DNA of 9,971 bases, taken from the NCBI GenBank assembly GCA_947176285.1, contig CAMWQF010000083.1:1-9971 (forward strand), in the 5' to 3' direction. The position numbers and the translations under genes were made by a program. The notes below the pieces were generated by a model. It ran no database searches. It had not been told where the DNA came from and was given only the letters and a program-made list of their open reading frames with translations. Of the stretch, positions 1 to 6,004 are shown piece after piece. Origin of the DNA: an uncultured Porphyromonadaceae bacterium. GTDB lineage: Bacteria; Bacteroidota; Bacteroidia; Bacteroidales; Muribaculaceae. The stretch's first letter is position 1. Each line of letters opens with the position of its first letter.

Positions 1-98
1 ACACCAACAACTTATCAACGAGCCACTTCTTATTTTTTGTGGACAGGGAATCAACGACAGATCTGCGCTCACGATCATTATTCTTTTGTTAAATTATG

Positions 99-131
99 TT
101 GATTTGAGTACCAAAATGGTATCTTAGTTTG
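99..131 (+). promoter_or_regulatory. Probable promoter of the toxin-antitoxin pair with overlapping operator palindrome
   Basis: A TTAGTTTG box at 124-131 matches the Bacteroidetes -7 consensus TAnnTTTG at 7 of 8 positions. Upstream are TTG at 99-101 (22-nt spacer) and TTTG at 103-106 (17-nt spacer); neither has the ideal 19-21 spacing, so the -33 element is uncertain. Between the two elements lies the inverted repeat TACCA-aaa-TGGTA (109-121). A palindrome at this place would suit autorepression by the antitoxin, as known for type II systems; that role is inferred. Confidence 0.5.
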
Positions 132-154
132 TTATATAAGTAAAATAAATAATT

Positions 155-385
155 ATGCAAGTAGTATCGGCAAGAGATTTCAGGGCAAATCAGACAAAAA
201 TTCTGACGGCTGCCAGAAAAGGACAGACAGTTATGCTCACATCAAGAGTCGGAAATTTCAAGATTGTCCCTATAACTGACGATGACACCATCATCGAAAT
301 GGACTTAAGGGCTTCAATGAAAGAAGTAAAGGCTCATATAGAAGGAAAGGTCAATCTTCCAAATGCAAGAGACATAGAATTCTGA
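155..385 (+). CDS. Phd/YefM-like type II antitoxin
   Basis: This 76-aa protein has the look of a prevent-host-death family antitoxin. The first 40 residues carry the Phd/YefM-type N-terminal dimer and DNA-binding region: a start like MQVVSARDFRANQ, a helix rich in Lys and Arg, and a strand ending FKIVPI. Residues 45-76 are charged and likely form the extended tail that wraps the toxin. The family binds and neutralises its partner toxin and represses its own promoter. The stop codon overlaps the start of the RelE-like toxin (TGATG at 383-387), which indicates translational coupling. The ATG is preceded by an AT-rich leader without Shine-Dalgarno site, normal for Bacteroidetes. The family call rests on N-terminal pattern and the toxin partner. 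Confidence 0.8.
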   Translation: MQVVSARDFRANQTKILTAARKGQTVMLTSRVGNFKIVPITDDDTIIEMDLRASMKEVKAHIEGKVNLPNARDIEF

Positions 386-756
386 TGGAGATCAAGGCAA
401 CCGAAATATTCCGGAAATGTGTGAAACCGTTGGCCAAACGTTATCGCAGTTTCAAGAAGGATTATAATGATTTATTGGATGAATTGGAAAAGGATCCTCA
501 TTTAGGCATCGACTTGGGAGATGGCTATCGCAAAGTGCGGATGGCCATAGCTTCTAAAGGGAAAGGGAAGTCTGGAGGAGCGAGAATAATTACGTTCGAC
601 ATGGTGGAACGCAATGGTTGCCTGTATCTAATCTATGCGTATGACAAATCAGATGCCGATAATGTAAAACTCAATATTCTAAAGAAAATCGTTGCCGAAA
701 TGAATTTGGACTCAGCAACTGGCCCTTCCGCTGGTTCTGATACTCAAATAAGATGA
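385..756 (+). CDS. RelE/ParE-superfamily toxin
   Basis: This 123-aa basic protein resembles RelE/ParE-fold toxins of the Bacteroidetes type. Visible marks are an N-terminal helical pair (FRKCVKPLAKRYRSFKKD), a loop with DPHLGIDLGDGYRKVR, a basic stretch KGKGKSGGARIIT near residues 59-70, and the strand LYLIYAYDKSDADNV near 80-94, matching the family's core sheet. RelE relatives cleave mRNA on the ribosome, while ParE relatives hit gyrase; the sequence alone does not choose, though the Lys/Arg-rich centre fits RNA binding. It begins inside the antitoxin stop codon, so expression is coupled. The last 14 residues or so (SATGPSAGSDTQIR) look like an unstructured extension, and its stop codon lies in the first of three palindromic iterons. 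Confidence 0.78.
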   Translation: MEIKATEIFRKCVKPLAKRYRSFKKDYNDLLDELEKDPHLGIDLGDGYRKVRMAIASKGKGKSGGARIITFDMVERNGCLYLIYAYDKSDADNVKLNILKKIVAEMNLDSATGPSAGSDTQIR

Positions 757-830
757 TTATTGCAATGATGGATATCATAAAATGATTATTGCAATGATGA
801 TTTTTGCGAAATGATTATTGCAATAATCAT
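753..830. repeat. Three palindromic iterons with 29-bp period
   Basis: Copies of ATGATTATTGCAATGATG lie at 753-770 and 782-799; the third copy at 811-830 is ATGATTATTGCAATAATCAT, a perfect 20-bp palindrome. The starts are exactly 29 bp apart, with 11-nt unrelated spacers. All copies share the palindromic core ATTGCAAT. The first copy overlaps the toxin stop codon (754-756). The regular spacing suggests binding sites for a dimeric protein on nearly the same helix face (29 bp is about 2.8 turns), but a recombination or decayed repeat origin is equally possible. Confidence 0.8.
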
Positions 831-978
831 TCTTTATCTATTGCACTCATAATAGATAGACTGCGCGCAATCTGTTTAGATTCCCCTCTGGCTCTTTGGG
901 GTCCTTTATTGAATGTCGAAATTTTTTGGCATAATAAAATTTCTACTCATTAACGCCAGATCTCAGTAGCATAGGATA

Positions 979-1018
979 AAAATAGAGCTGAACCTTAAAA
1001 AGGATCAGCCTCTATTTT
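979..1018. terminator. Bidirectional terminator after the toxin and the lipoprotein gene
   Basis: A long stem pairs AAATAGAG plus CTGAACCTT (left) with AAGGATCAG plus CCTCTATTT (right) around a short A-rich loop near 997-999, with one bulged base and one mismatch. The minus-strand reading ends in TTTTTAT and the plus-strand reading in TTTTCTC followed by more T runs. It lies 54 bp beyond the lipoprotein stop, so it most likely ends that transcript and may stop readthrough from the toxin side. Confidence 0.75.
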
Positions 1019-1071
1019 CTCTTTATTTTTACCACCCGATCTATCAAATGCAGATCTGAGATATATGCATG

Positions 1072-1533
1072 CTATTTGATTCTTTCAAATTTCGCATAGT
1101 CATAATCCTCGTAGGTAGTACCATCATCGTAAGTACCTTTATCTGTGAATTCAAATTCAAGATTATTTTTGTTAAGTTTTTTAACGTATACGACACCAGT
1201 AGCACCTTCATCATTAGTAATAGTCAGTTTATCGCCGGATAGTGTATAAGTTGCCATTTCCGTATCTTCTCCACTTTCTGTCATAATCAGAATCCCCTTT
1301 GAAGTGAATTCATATAGCAATATGCCTTCATATGGTCCGTCATACTCTTCTACGACCTTGCCGTTCTCCTTGTAAATATACTTTTCGTGAGTGCATCTCC
1401 AGGTTCCGACAATTTTGCTGTTGCTTGCAGGTGATTCAGGATCGTCATCATCATCGCCATTACAGGAAGTAAAGGATGCTACGCTCATAAGCGCCACCAT
1501 CATTAAGACAAAGTAGTTTCTTATCTTTTTCAT
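1072..1533 (-). CDS. Surface-exposed lipocalin-like lipoprotein
   Basis: This 153-aa protein begins with a lipoprotein signal peptide: Lys-Lys-Ile-Arg, a hydrophobic stretch at 7-20, and lipobox FTSC with Cys24 as the lipidated residue. Directly after it come Asn-Gly and five Asp, fitting the acidic lipoprotein export signal that sends Bacteroidetes lipoproteins to the cell surface. From about residue 40 the pattern IVGTWRCT followed by alternating strands (LLYEFTSKG, ATYTLSGDKLTI, NNLEFEFTD) is typical of lipocalin-like domains in small Bacteroidales lipoproteins. The ligand is unknown, and such proteins lack a general assigned function. The gene stands alone, with a consensus promoter 25 bp upstream and a terminator 54 bp downstream. 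The start is supported by the signal peptide. Confidence 0.82.
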   Translation of the reverse strand: MKKIRNYFVLMMVALMSVASFTSCNGDDDDDPESPASNSKIVGTWRCTHEKYIYKENGKVVEEYDGPYEGILLYEFTSKGILIMTESGEDTEMATYTLSGDKLTITNDEGATGVVYVKKLNKNNLEFEFTDKGTYDDGTTYEDYDYAKFERIK

Positions 1534-1558
1534 TTTTGTATATATTAAAAATTCGGTG

Positions 1559-1589
1559 CAAAATTACTCATTCTCCAAATAGCACGCAA
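1559..1589 (-). promoter_or_regulatory. Promoter of the lipoprotein gene
   Basis: On the minus strand TTG (1587-1589), a 20-nt spacer and TAATTTTG (1559-1566) match the Bacteroidetes sigma-ABfr consensus TTG-N19-21-TAnnTTTG fully. The -7 box ends 25 bp from the ATG at 1533. Confidence 0.78.
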
Positions 1590-1597
1590 GACTTTAG

Positions 1598-1726
1598 CGT
1601 GACAGATTCTTTCACAATCATCTCTCAGCCGAGAGTCTGGGCTCCACGATTGACAATCAGGAACAGTTCGGCATCCATATTCCTTTGCCTCCGCAGGCGA
1701 CTGTAACTGCATGCTTTGGTTTTTAA
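1598..1726 (+). pseudogene. Possible C-terminal remnant of a lost gene
   Basis: An open plus-strand frame between stop codons at 1595-1597 and 1724-1726 encodes 42 residues without a start codon. Its second half (GSTIDNQEQFGIHIPLPPQ, then TVTACFGF) reads like protein, and the segment 1622-1723 is clearly less AT-rich than its surroundings. No family was recognised. It may be the tail of a gene whose front was deleted when the neighbouring lipoprotein gene or its promoter region arrived. A chance open frame of this length is possible. Confidence 0.3.
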
Positions 1727-1776
1727 TTATTCTAATTTTCTTTATACTTCATTAATAATCTTTGTTTTTACTTAAG

Positions 1777-1857
1777 ATGTTATATTCAAATTTTGCCCCG
1801 CAATTTGAGGCATTCAAGCAGGAGGTAAGGAGCAAAATCGGTTGCGGCTGCAACTGA
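1777..1857 (+). CDS. Candidate small peptide gene (26 aa, C-terminal CGCN)
   Basis: ATG at 1777 opens a 26-codon frame ending TGA at 1855-1857. The peptide starts MLYSNFAPQFEAFKQEVRSK and ends IGCGCN: an amphipathic, charged helix-like part and two cysteines near the C-terminus. A stop codon lies in frame seven codons upstream (1756-1758), so it cannot be much longer. Upstream is AT-rich with AATCTTTG (1757-1764), a 7-of-8 match to the -7 box but no good -33 element. A well-formed terminator starts 33 bp after the stop, which is why I list it. It could instead be the tail of a decayed gene; no homology is recognised. Confidence 0.3.
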   Translation: MLYSNFAPQFEAFKQEVRSKIGCGCN

Positions 1858-1889
1858 AGCATATAGAAAAACTTAATTAAAAATTAATC

Positions 1890-1922
1890 AAGGATGGACT
1901 CAAAATCGAGCCCATCCTTTTT
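1890..1922 (+). terminator. Intrinsic terminator
   Basis: AAGGATGG-a-CTC (1890-1901) pairs with GAG-c-CCATCCTT (1908-1919) around a 6-nt loop, with one internal mismatch, followed by a T run to 1922. It ends whatever transcript comes from the 1598-1857 region on the plus strand. Confidence 0.72.
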
Positions 1923-1996
1923 ATTGCATATCCATATTGGATATACCTATAAGAATCATATATTTCTATAACACCCTTTTTTATTTCAGAATTAAA

Positions 1997-2494
1997 TTCT
2001 TTGTTTATCTGTTTATTCTGAGACTCTCTCATTGAGAAGAGCCACGAATAAACTCCTAATTCCATATGCCTGAACTTTATGCATTAGGCGCGGATCTATT
2101 ACATAGCGCAGAACGGGCAGAACTTCACAGATTTTTTTCTTTCTAACTCTCGTCATAACTAATTCAATAATTATTATTCTGTGCCTTTCTGTAAGTTCTG
2201 AGCTCTCTGTAAGAGAGAGTTCTGAGCATAATCTACCAAATTCCAGCATCACGAACTTTATGCGTTAGGCGCGGATCTATTCTTTAGCGCAGAACAGGCA
2301 GATCTTCACAGAATTTTTTCTTTCTCACTCTTGTCATAAATAAATATGTAATAATTATTCTGTGCCTTTCTGCATGTTATGTGCTCTCTCCATGAGAGAG
2401 TTCTGAGCATAATCATCTATATTCCAGCATCACGAACTTTATACATTAGGCGCAGATCTATTACATAGCGCAGAACAGGCAGATTTTCACAGAA
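1997..2494. repeat. Tandem repeat array, upstream block (modules 1-3)
   Basis: Three copies of a ~137-nt module separated by ~45-nt AT-rich spacers: module 1 about 1997-2131 (5' half degenerate), module 2 2177-2313, module 3 2358-2494. Each full module runs from TTCTGTGC through a second TTCTG box, the hairpin CTCTCTnnnAAGAGAGAG, a third box TTCTGAGCATAATC, GAACTTTATGCATTAGGCGC, a GATCTATT segment, AGCGCAGAAC, and ends in CACAGAA. The GAACTTTA anchors lie at 2072, 2253 and 2434, exactly 181 bp apart. No protein-coding meaning: the period is not a multiple of three, and open frames in it are short and unsupported. Confidence 0.92.
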
Positions 2495-2524
2495 AAATTA
2501 ATATCAAATTTTATAATTTTTAAT

Positions 2525-2537
2525 ACGTAGTATACGT
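2525..2537. promoter_or_regulatory. Palindrome upstream of the GxxExxY gene
   Basis: ACGTA-gta-TACGT sits 31 bp before the start codon. Its right arm begins TACGTTTA (2533-2540), a 7-of-8 match to the TAnnTTTG -7 box, so the palindrome would overlap a promoter. No -33 TTG was found at proper spacing. Operator function is inferred only. Confidence 0.3.
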
Positions 2538-2568
2538 TTATACTTCATAAACCTAAAAATCTAACTAT

Positions 2569-3024
2569 ATGAAATACAACATTCCTGATCATTTAAATGA
2601 CATTACATATGACATCATTGGGGCTGCATTTGAAGTTCGGAAACAATGTGGTAAAGGTCTGTTGGAAAACTACTATGAAGCAGCTTTGGCTTACGAGTTA
2701 GAATTAAAAGGGCATAAAGTAAATCGTCAGGTATTGGTACCTGCACTATATAAGGGAGTTCCGGTCAAGGATCCGTATAAAATTGACATCCTTGTTGACA
2801 ATGAAATAATAGTGGAATTGAAATCAGTGTCACACTTGATTTCAGAAAATTTTTCACAACTCGCCACTTATCTGTGGTTAACAGATAAGAAAGTTGGCCT
2901 TCTTATTAATTTCTCTGCAAAAGATTTTCGATCAGGTACCTGGACTAAAGAAAAGCCCGATTATAATATTGGGATAGTGAGAATTATACAATCAAAAGGA
3001 AATAAATTCAAAGGAAACCTATAA
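2569..3024 (+). CDS. GxxExxY family protein (PD-(D/E)XK nuclease fold)
   Basis: This 151-aa protein shows the family signature GLLENYY at residues 30-36, followed by YELELKG. The PD-(D/E)XK-like catalytic set appears intact: Asp73 in YKIDILV, Glu83-Leu-Lys85 in IIVELKSV, and the Gln97-x3-Tyr101 helix (QLATYLWLT), then VGLLINF at 109-115. The length is slightly over the family norm of about 125-135 residues because of a C-terminal tail. The biochemical role of the family is not settled; a nuclease fold is known, activity is not. It starts at an ATG after an AT-rich leader holding a palindrome (2525-2537). The gene stands alone and fills precisely one spacer position of the tandem array, in place of the usual ~45 nt, which links it physically to the repeats. 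Confidence 0.9.
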   Translation: MKYNIPDHLNDITYDIIGAAFEVRKQCGKGLLENYYEAALAYELELKGHKVNRQVLVPALYKGVPVKDPYKIDILVDNEIIVELKSVSHLISENFSQLATYLWLTDKKVGLLINFSAKDFRSGTWTKEKPDYNIGIVRIIQSKGNKFKGNL

Positions 3025-3070
3025 TTCTATTCATCTAATTCAAATCAATAAAAAATTATTCAACTTTTAA

Positions 3071-4222
3071 TTCTGTACACAATACCAAGGAGAGATTTGA
3101 ACATTTTCACAATAATTCCATGTGCCTTAACTTTATGCATTAGGCGCAGATCTATTACATAGCGCAGAACTGGCAGATTTTCTCAGAATTTACTTTCTTT
3201 CTTGCCTTCAATGAATCTATAATTATTAATTCTGTGCATTTCTGTAAGTTCTGTGTTCTCTCCAAGAGAGAGTTCTGAGCATAATCATCTATATTCCTAC
3301 ACCCTTGAACTTTATGCATTAGGCGCAGACCTATTACATAGCGCAGAACAGGCAGATCTTCACAGAATTTTTTTCCTATTATTTCTTGTCATAACTAAAT
3401 ATGAAATTATTATTCTGTGCCTTTCTGTACGTTCTGTGCTCTCTCCAAGAGAGAGTTCTGAGCATAATCATATATATTTCTTCATCATGAACTTTATGCG
3501 TTAGGCGCGGATCTATTACATAGCGCAGAACTGGCAGATATTCTCAGAATTTTTTTCTTTCTCACTCTTGTCATAACTTAATATGTAATTATTTATTCTG
3601 TGCATTTCTGTAAGTTCTGTACTCTCTCCAAGAGAGAGTTCTGAGCATAATCTCCCAAATTCCAGCATCACGAACTTTATGCATTAGGCGCGGATCTATT
3701 CTTTAGCGCAGAACGGGCAGATATTCTCAGAATTTTTTTCTTTCTCACTCTTGTCATAACTAAATATGAAATTATTATTCTGTGCCTTTCTGCATGTTCT
3801 GTGCTCTCTCCAAGAGAGAGTTCTGAGCATAATCATATATATTCCTTATCTTGAACTTTATGCATTAGGCGCGGATCTATTCTTTAGCGCAGAACTGGCA
3901 GATATTCTCAGAATTTTTTTCCCTTGCCATCATTGAGACAAAATTATTAATTCTGTGCCTTTCTGTAAGTTCTGTGTTCTCTCCAAGAGAGAGTTCTGAG
4001 CATAATCATCTATATTCCTACACCCTTGAACTTTATGCATTAGGCGCGGATTTATTACATAGCGCAGAACGGGCAGATATTCTCAGAATTTTTTTCCTAT
4101 TATTTCTTGTCATAAATAAATATGTAATTATTAATTCTGTGCCTTTCTGCTTGTTCTGCGCTCTCTCAAAGAGAGATTCTGAGCATAACATCTATTCCCT
4201 TCTGACGCAAACTTTAGATATC
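3071..4222. repeat. Tandem repeat array, downstream block (modules 4-10)
   Basis: Seven modules: module 4 3071-3188 (degenerate 5' half), 5 3230-3367, 6 3413-3549, 7 3596-3732, 8 3778-3913, 9 3951-4088, 10 4135 to about 4222 (3' half lost). Spacers are 37-46 nt and AT-rich. Anchors GAACTTTA lie at 3128 (TAACTTTA), 3307, 3489, 3672, 3853 and 4028, with a vestige near 4208. From module 6 on, the 3' end box is CTCAGAA instead of CACAGAA. Spacers fall in families: one with CTCACTCTTGTCATAA (after modules 2, 6 and 7; a variant after 1), one with CCTATTATTTCTTGTCATAA (after 5 and 9), one with CTTGCC (after 4 and 8). The block ends at the 3' end of the ZIP transporter gene, 10 bp before its stop codon. 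Confidence 0.93.
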
Positions 4223-4231
4223 AGTAAAATG

Positions 4232-5011
4232 TCAACCTAGAAGCACGTCGAGCGCCATCATCAGCAGGAAGCCGAAGGCGAATCCTATCGTTCCTAAGTT
4301 GGAATGTTCCCCTTCCTGGGTCTCCGGTATAAGTTCTTCTACCACGACATATATCATAGCCCCGGCTGCAAACGCCAACAGGTATGGCAACAACGGCACT
4401 ATAACTGATGCAAGCAGAATAGTAAGGATTGCACCTACCGGCTCCACCACTCCGCTCAGTGTGCCCATCAGAAATGACTTGCGGCGCGAGTTTCCGGCAC
4501 TCCGCAACGGCATCGACACTATCGCCCCTTCCGGAAAATTCTGTATGGCAATGCCGATAGAAAGTGCAATAGCCCCAGCCATCGACATATAAGAATTATG
4601 TTCCATGACTCCAGCCAACGCAACGCCGACCGCCATACCTTCCGGCAAATTATGAATAGTGATTGCAAACACCAATTTTGCTGTCTTTGAAAGATGAGAC
4701 TTCGGTCCCTCGCTCTCATTGCTGTCGATATGCTGATGCGGGATAATATTGTCAAGGAAAAGAAGAAAGCTTATTCCGACCATAAACCCTACAATGGCAG
4801 GGATAATGCTCGCAAATCCCTCCTTGCCTGTCATCTCAATAGATGGTATAAGCAGTGACCATACAGACGCAGCAACCATCACCCCCGCGGCAAATCCCGT
4901 GAGGGTCTTTTGCAGACGGGGAGCAATGCTTTTCTTCATAAGGAATACACAAGCTGCTCCAAGGGTAGTACCCAAGAAAGGCAATAACAAACCTACAATT
5001 ACTCCATTCAT
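4232..5011 (-). CDS. ZIP family metal transporter (GufA-like)
   Basis: This 259-aa inner-membrane protein imports divalent metals such as zinc, perhaps also iron or manganese. It has about eight hydrophobic segments. The metal-binding core is intact: HNLPEG at residues 120-125 in the fourth membrane helix and QNFPEG at 157-162 in the fifth, with Glu190 in VVEPVG and Glu225/Glu226/Glu230 near the C-terminus (EELIPE), as in GufA/ZIP11-type members. The loop at 92-108 between helices three and four (HQHIDSNESEG) holds two His and several acidic residues, likely a metal-sensing or capture loop. An AGGAAGG stretch lies just before the ATG, unusual for this phylum. No clear promoter box was found upstream. 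Confidence 0.9.
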   Translation of the reverse strand: MNGVIVGLLLPFLGTTLGAACVFLMKKSIAPRLQKTLTGFAAGVMVAASVWSLLIPSIEMTGKEGFASIIPAIVGFMVGISFLLFLDNIIPHQHIDSNESEGPKSHLSKTAKLVFAITIHNLPEGMAVGVALAGVMEHNSYMSMAGAIALSIGIAIQNFPEGAIVSMPLRSAGNSRRKSFLMGTLSGVVEPVGAILTILLASVIVPLLPYLLAFAAGAMIYVVVEELIPETQEGEHSNLGTIGFAFGFLLMMALDVLLG

Positions 5012-5042
5012 ACCTTCCTAACACTTAATTAGAATTCATAGT

Positions 5043-5174
5043 TCAGAACCTGATACCAGTCGCCACATTCCGCGTCTGACATTCCTCCATTTCGGGAATA
5101 TAGCCCAAAGCCGCACCTGATTTTTTAAACCATCCCAAACATTCCGGTGTTATGTTCTTAGATTTTTTAACACC
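5043..5174 (-). pseudogene. Open-frame gene remnant or intergenic repeat between ZIP and flavoprotein
   Basis: On the minus strand a 43-codon frame runs between a TAA (5175-5177) and a TGA (5043-5045). It reads like a protein tail: NITPECLGWFKKSGAALGY, then IPEMEECQTRNVATGIRF. There is no ATG near its beginning; the only one is 29 codons in. The plus strand shows ACATTCC three times (5065, 5079, 5139). It could be a remnant of a lost gene or a dispersed intergenic element that happens to be open. It ends 32 bp before the ZIP start. Confidence 0.35.
5146..5174. promoter_or_regulatory. Inverted repeat upstream of the flavoprotein gene
   Basis: GGTGTTA (5146-5152) and TAACACC (5168-5174) form a perfect 7-bp inverted repeat with a 15-nt spacer, 55 bp before the flavoprotein start. 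It could be an operator or a small hairpin in the leader. No promoter of the TAnnTTTG type is evident around it. Confidence 0.35.
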
Positions 5175-5229
5175 TTATCCTCTCCAAGCCCTCTAAACCC
5201 TTAAACATCTAAACCCCTAAACCAAAACA

Positions 5230-5853
5230 ATGAAAGTACTCGTAATCAACGGTAGTCCTCATCCTAAAGGCTGCACCGACCGCGCCCTGCGCGAAGTAGA
5301 AGAAACCCTCCATGCCTGTGGAGTAGAGACTGAACGTGTCAATATCGGCACCAAAGACATACGCGGTTGCATAGGCTGTGGGTTCTGCCGTCAAAACGGC
5401 CGCTGTGTATTCAACGATGCTGTGAATGAGACAGCCCCAAAATTCGCAGAAGCCGATGGCGTTCTTGTAGGCAGTCCGGTATATTATGCCGGAGCAAATG
5501 GTCAACTTCTCGCCTTCCTTGATCGCCTTTTCTATAGCACATCAGGCGTATTCAGCAAAGCCATGAAAGTTGGCGCTGCAGTAGTATCTTCACGCCGCGC
5601 AGGATCTACATCGGCATTCGATGAAATCAACAAATACTTCACCATCTGCTCAATGCCAATAGTCTCCAGCACATACTGGAACGAGGTGCATGGTTTTACG
5701 GCAGAGGATGTTGAGGCTGACCTCGAAGGACTACAGACCATGCGCAACCTTGGACGCAACATGGCATTTCTCATAAAAGCCATCCGCTCCGCCGAAGCCG
5801 AAATCCCTTCTCAAGAAATCGGCAAATTCACTAACTTCCACACCGAAGGATAA
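5230..5853 (+). CDS. Flavodoxin-family NAD(P)H:FMN reductase / iron-sulfur flavoprotein
   Basis: This 207-aa soluble protein has a flavodoxin-like fold. The N-terminal strand and loop MKVLVINGSPHPKGCTDRAL form the FMN phosphate site, and GSPVYYAGANGQLLAFLDR at 81-99 is the second flavin loop. Between them GCIGCGFCRQNGRC holds four cysteines (C47, C50, C53, C59) spaced C-x2-C-x2-C-x5-C, which matches the compact motif binding a 4Fe-4S cluster in iron-sulfur flavoproteins of anaerobes. Such proteins move electrons from NAD(P)H or ferredoxin to acceptors, often oxygen species or quinones. Many relatives keep the cysteines without proven cluster, so that part is likely but not certain. It stands alone, with a terminator 19 bp after the stop. 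Confidence 0.88.
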   Translation: MKVLVINGSPHPKGCTDRALREVEETLHACGVETERVNIGTKDIRGCIGCGFCRQNGRCVFNDAVNETAPKFAEADGVLVGSPVYYAGANGQLLAFLDRLFYSTSGVFSKAMKVGAAVVSSRRAGSTSAFDEINKYFTICSMPIVSSTYWNEVHGFTAEDVEADLEGLQTMRNLGRNMAFLIKAIRSAEAEIPSQEIGKFTNFHTEG

Positions 5854-5871
5854 AAAACATAAATCAAACCT

Positions 5872-5903
5872 ATAGGGACGCACAGTGAAGTGCGTCCTAT
5901 TTT
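5872..5903 (+). terminator. Terminator of the flavoprotein gene
   Basis: ATAGGGACGCAC (5872-5883) pairs with GTGCGTCCTAT (5890-5900) with one bulged G around a 6-nt loop, followed by TTTC. Confidence 0.8.
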
Positions 5904-5940
5904 CTTGCCATCCTACTAATCCTTTATTTTTCTTTGATAA

Positions 5941-5971
5941 TTGGAGATTTGATTTATTTTGATTAATTTTG
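5941..5971 (+). promoter_or_regulatory. Promoter of the YhcH-family gene
   Basis: TTG (5941-5943), a 20-nt spacer and TAATTTTG (5964-5971) match the Bacteroidetes consensus perfectly. The -7 box ends 33 bp before the ATG at 6005. It also shows that an upstream TTG start at 5969 would lie inside the promoter and is wrong. Confidence 0.8.
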
Positions 5972-6004
5972 CATCCACAACCTAATAACACTTTAACCAT
6001 CAAT

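Noticed and set aside
1..102. Coding tail at the left edge
   Set aside because: All three plus frames are open for about 85-125 bp, and one minus frame (1-88) also reads like protein, but none has decisive support and no start codon is available, so I made no call.
1877..2252. Minus-strand open frames of 62 and 79 codons
   Set aside because: They lie over a terminator and the degenerate first modules, overlap each other, and show no protein-family features.
2261..2271. GTTAGGC in some modules as an integron attC end
   Set aside because: Only two modules have GTTAGGC (2263 and 3500); the others have ATTAGGC, and no matching GCCTAAC or integrase gene is seen.
2072..4060. The array as a CRISPR
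   Set aside because: Repeat units are about 137 nt and the spacers are similar to each other rather than unique; no cas gene is present.
3253..4240. Open frames with repeated SPRESSEHNH peptide inside the array
   Set aside because: They start at GTG within the repeat hairpin, the period (179-183 bp) keeps changing the frame, and codon bias is absent. They are translations of the repeat.
5969..6004. TTG start for the YhcH-family gene
   Set aside because: It lies inside the -7 box of a consensus promoter and would put 12 polar residues before a clear signal peptide.
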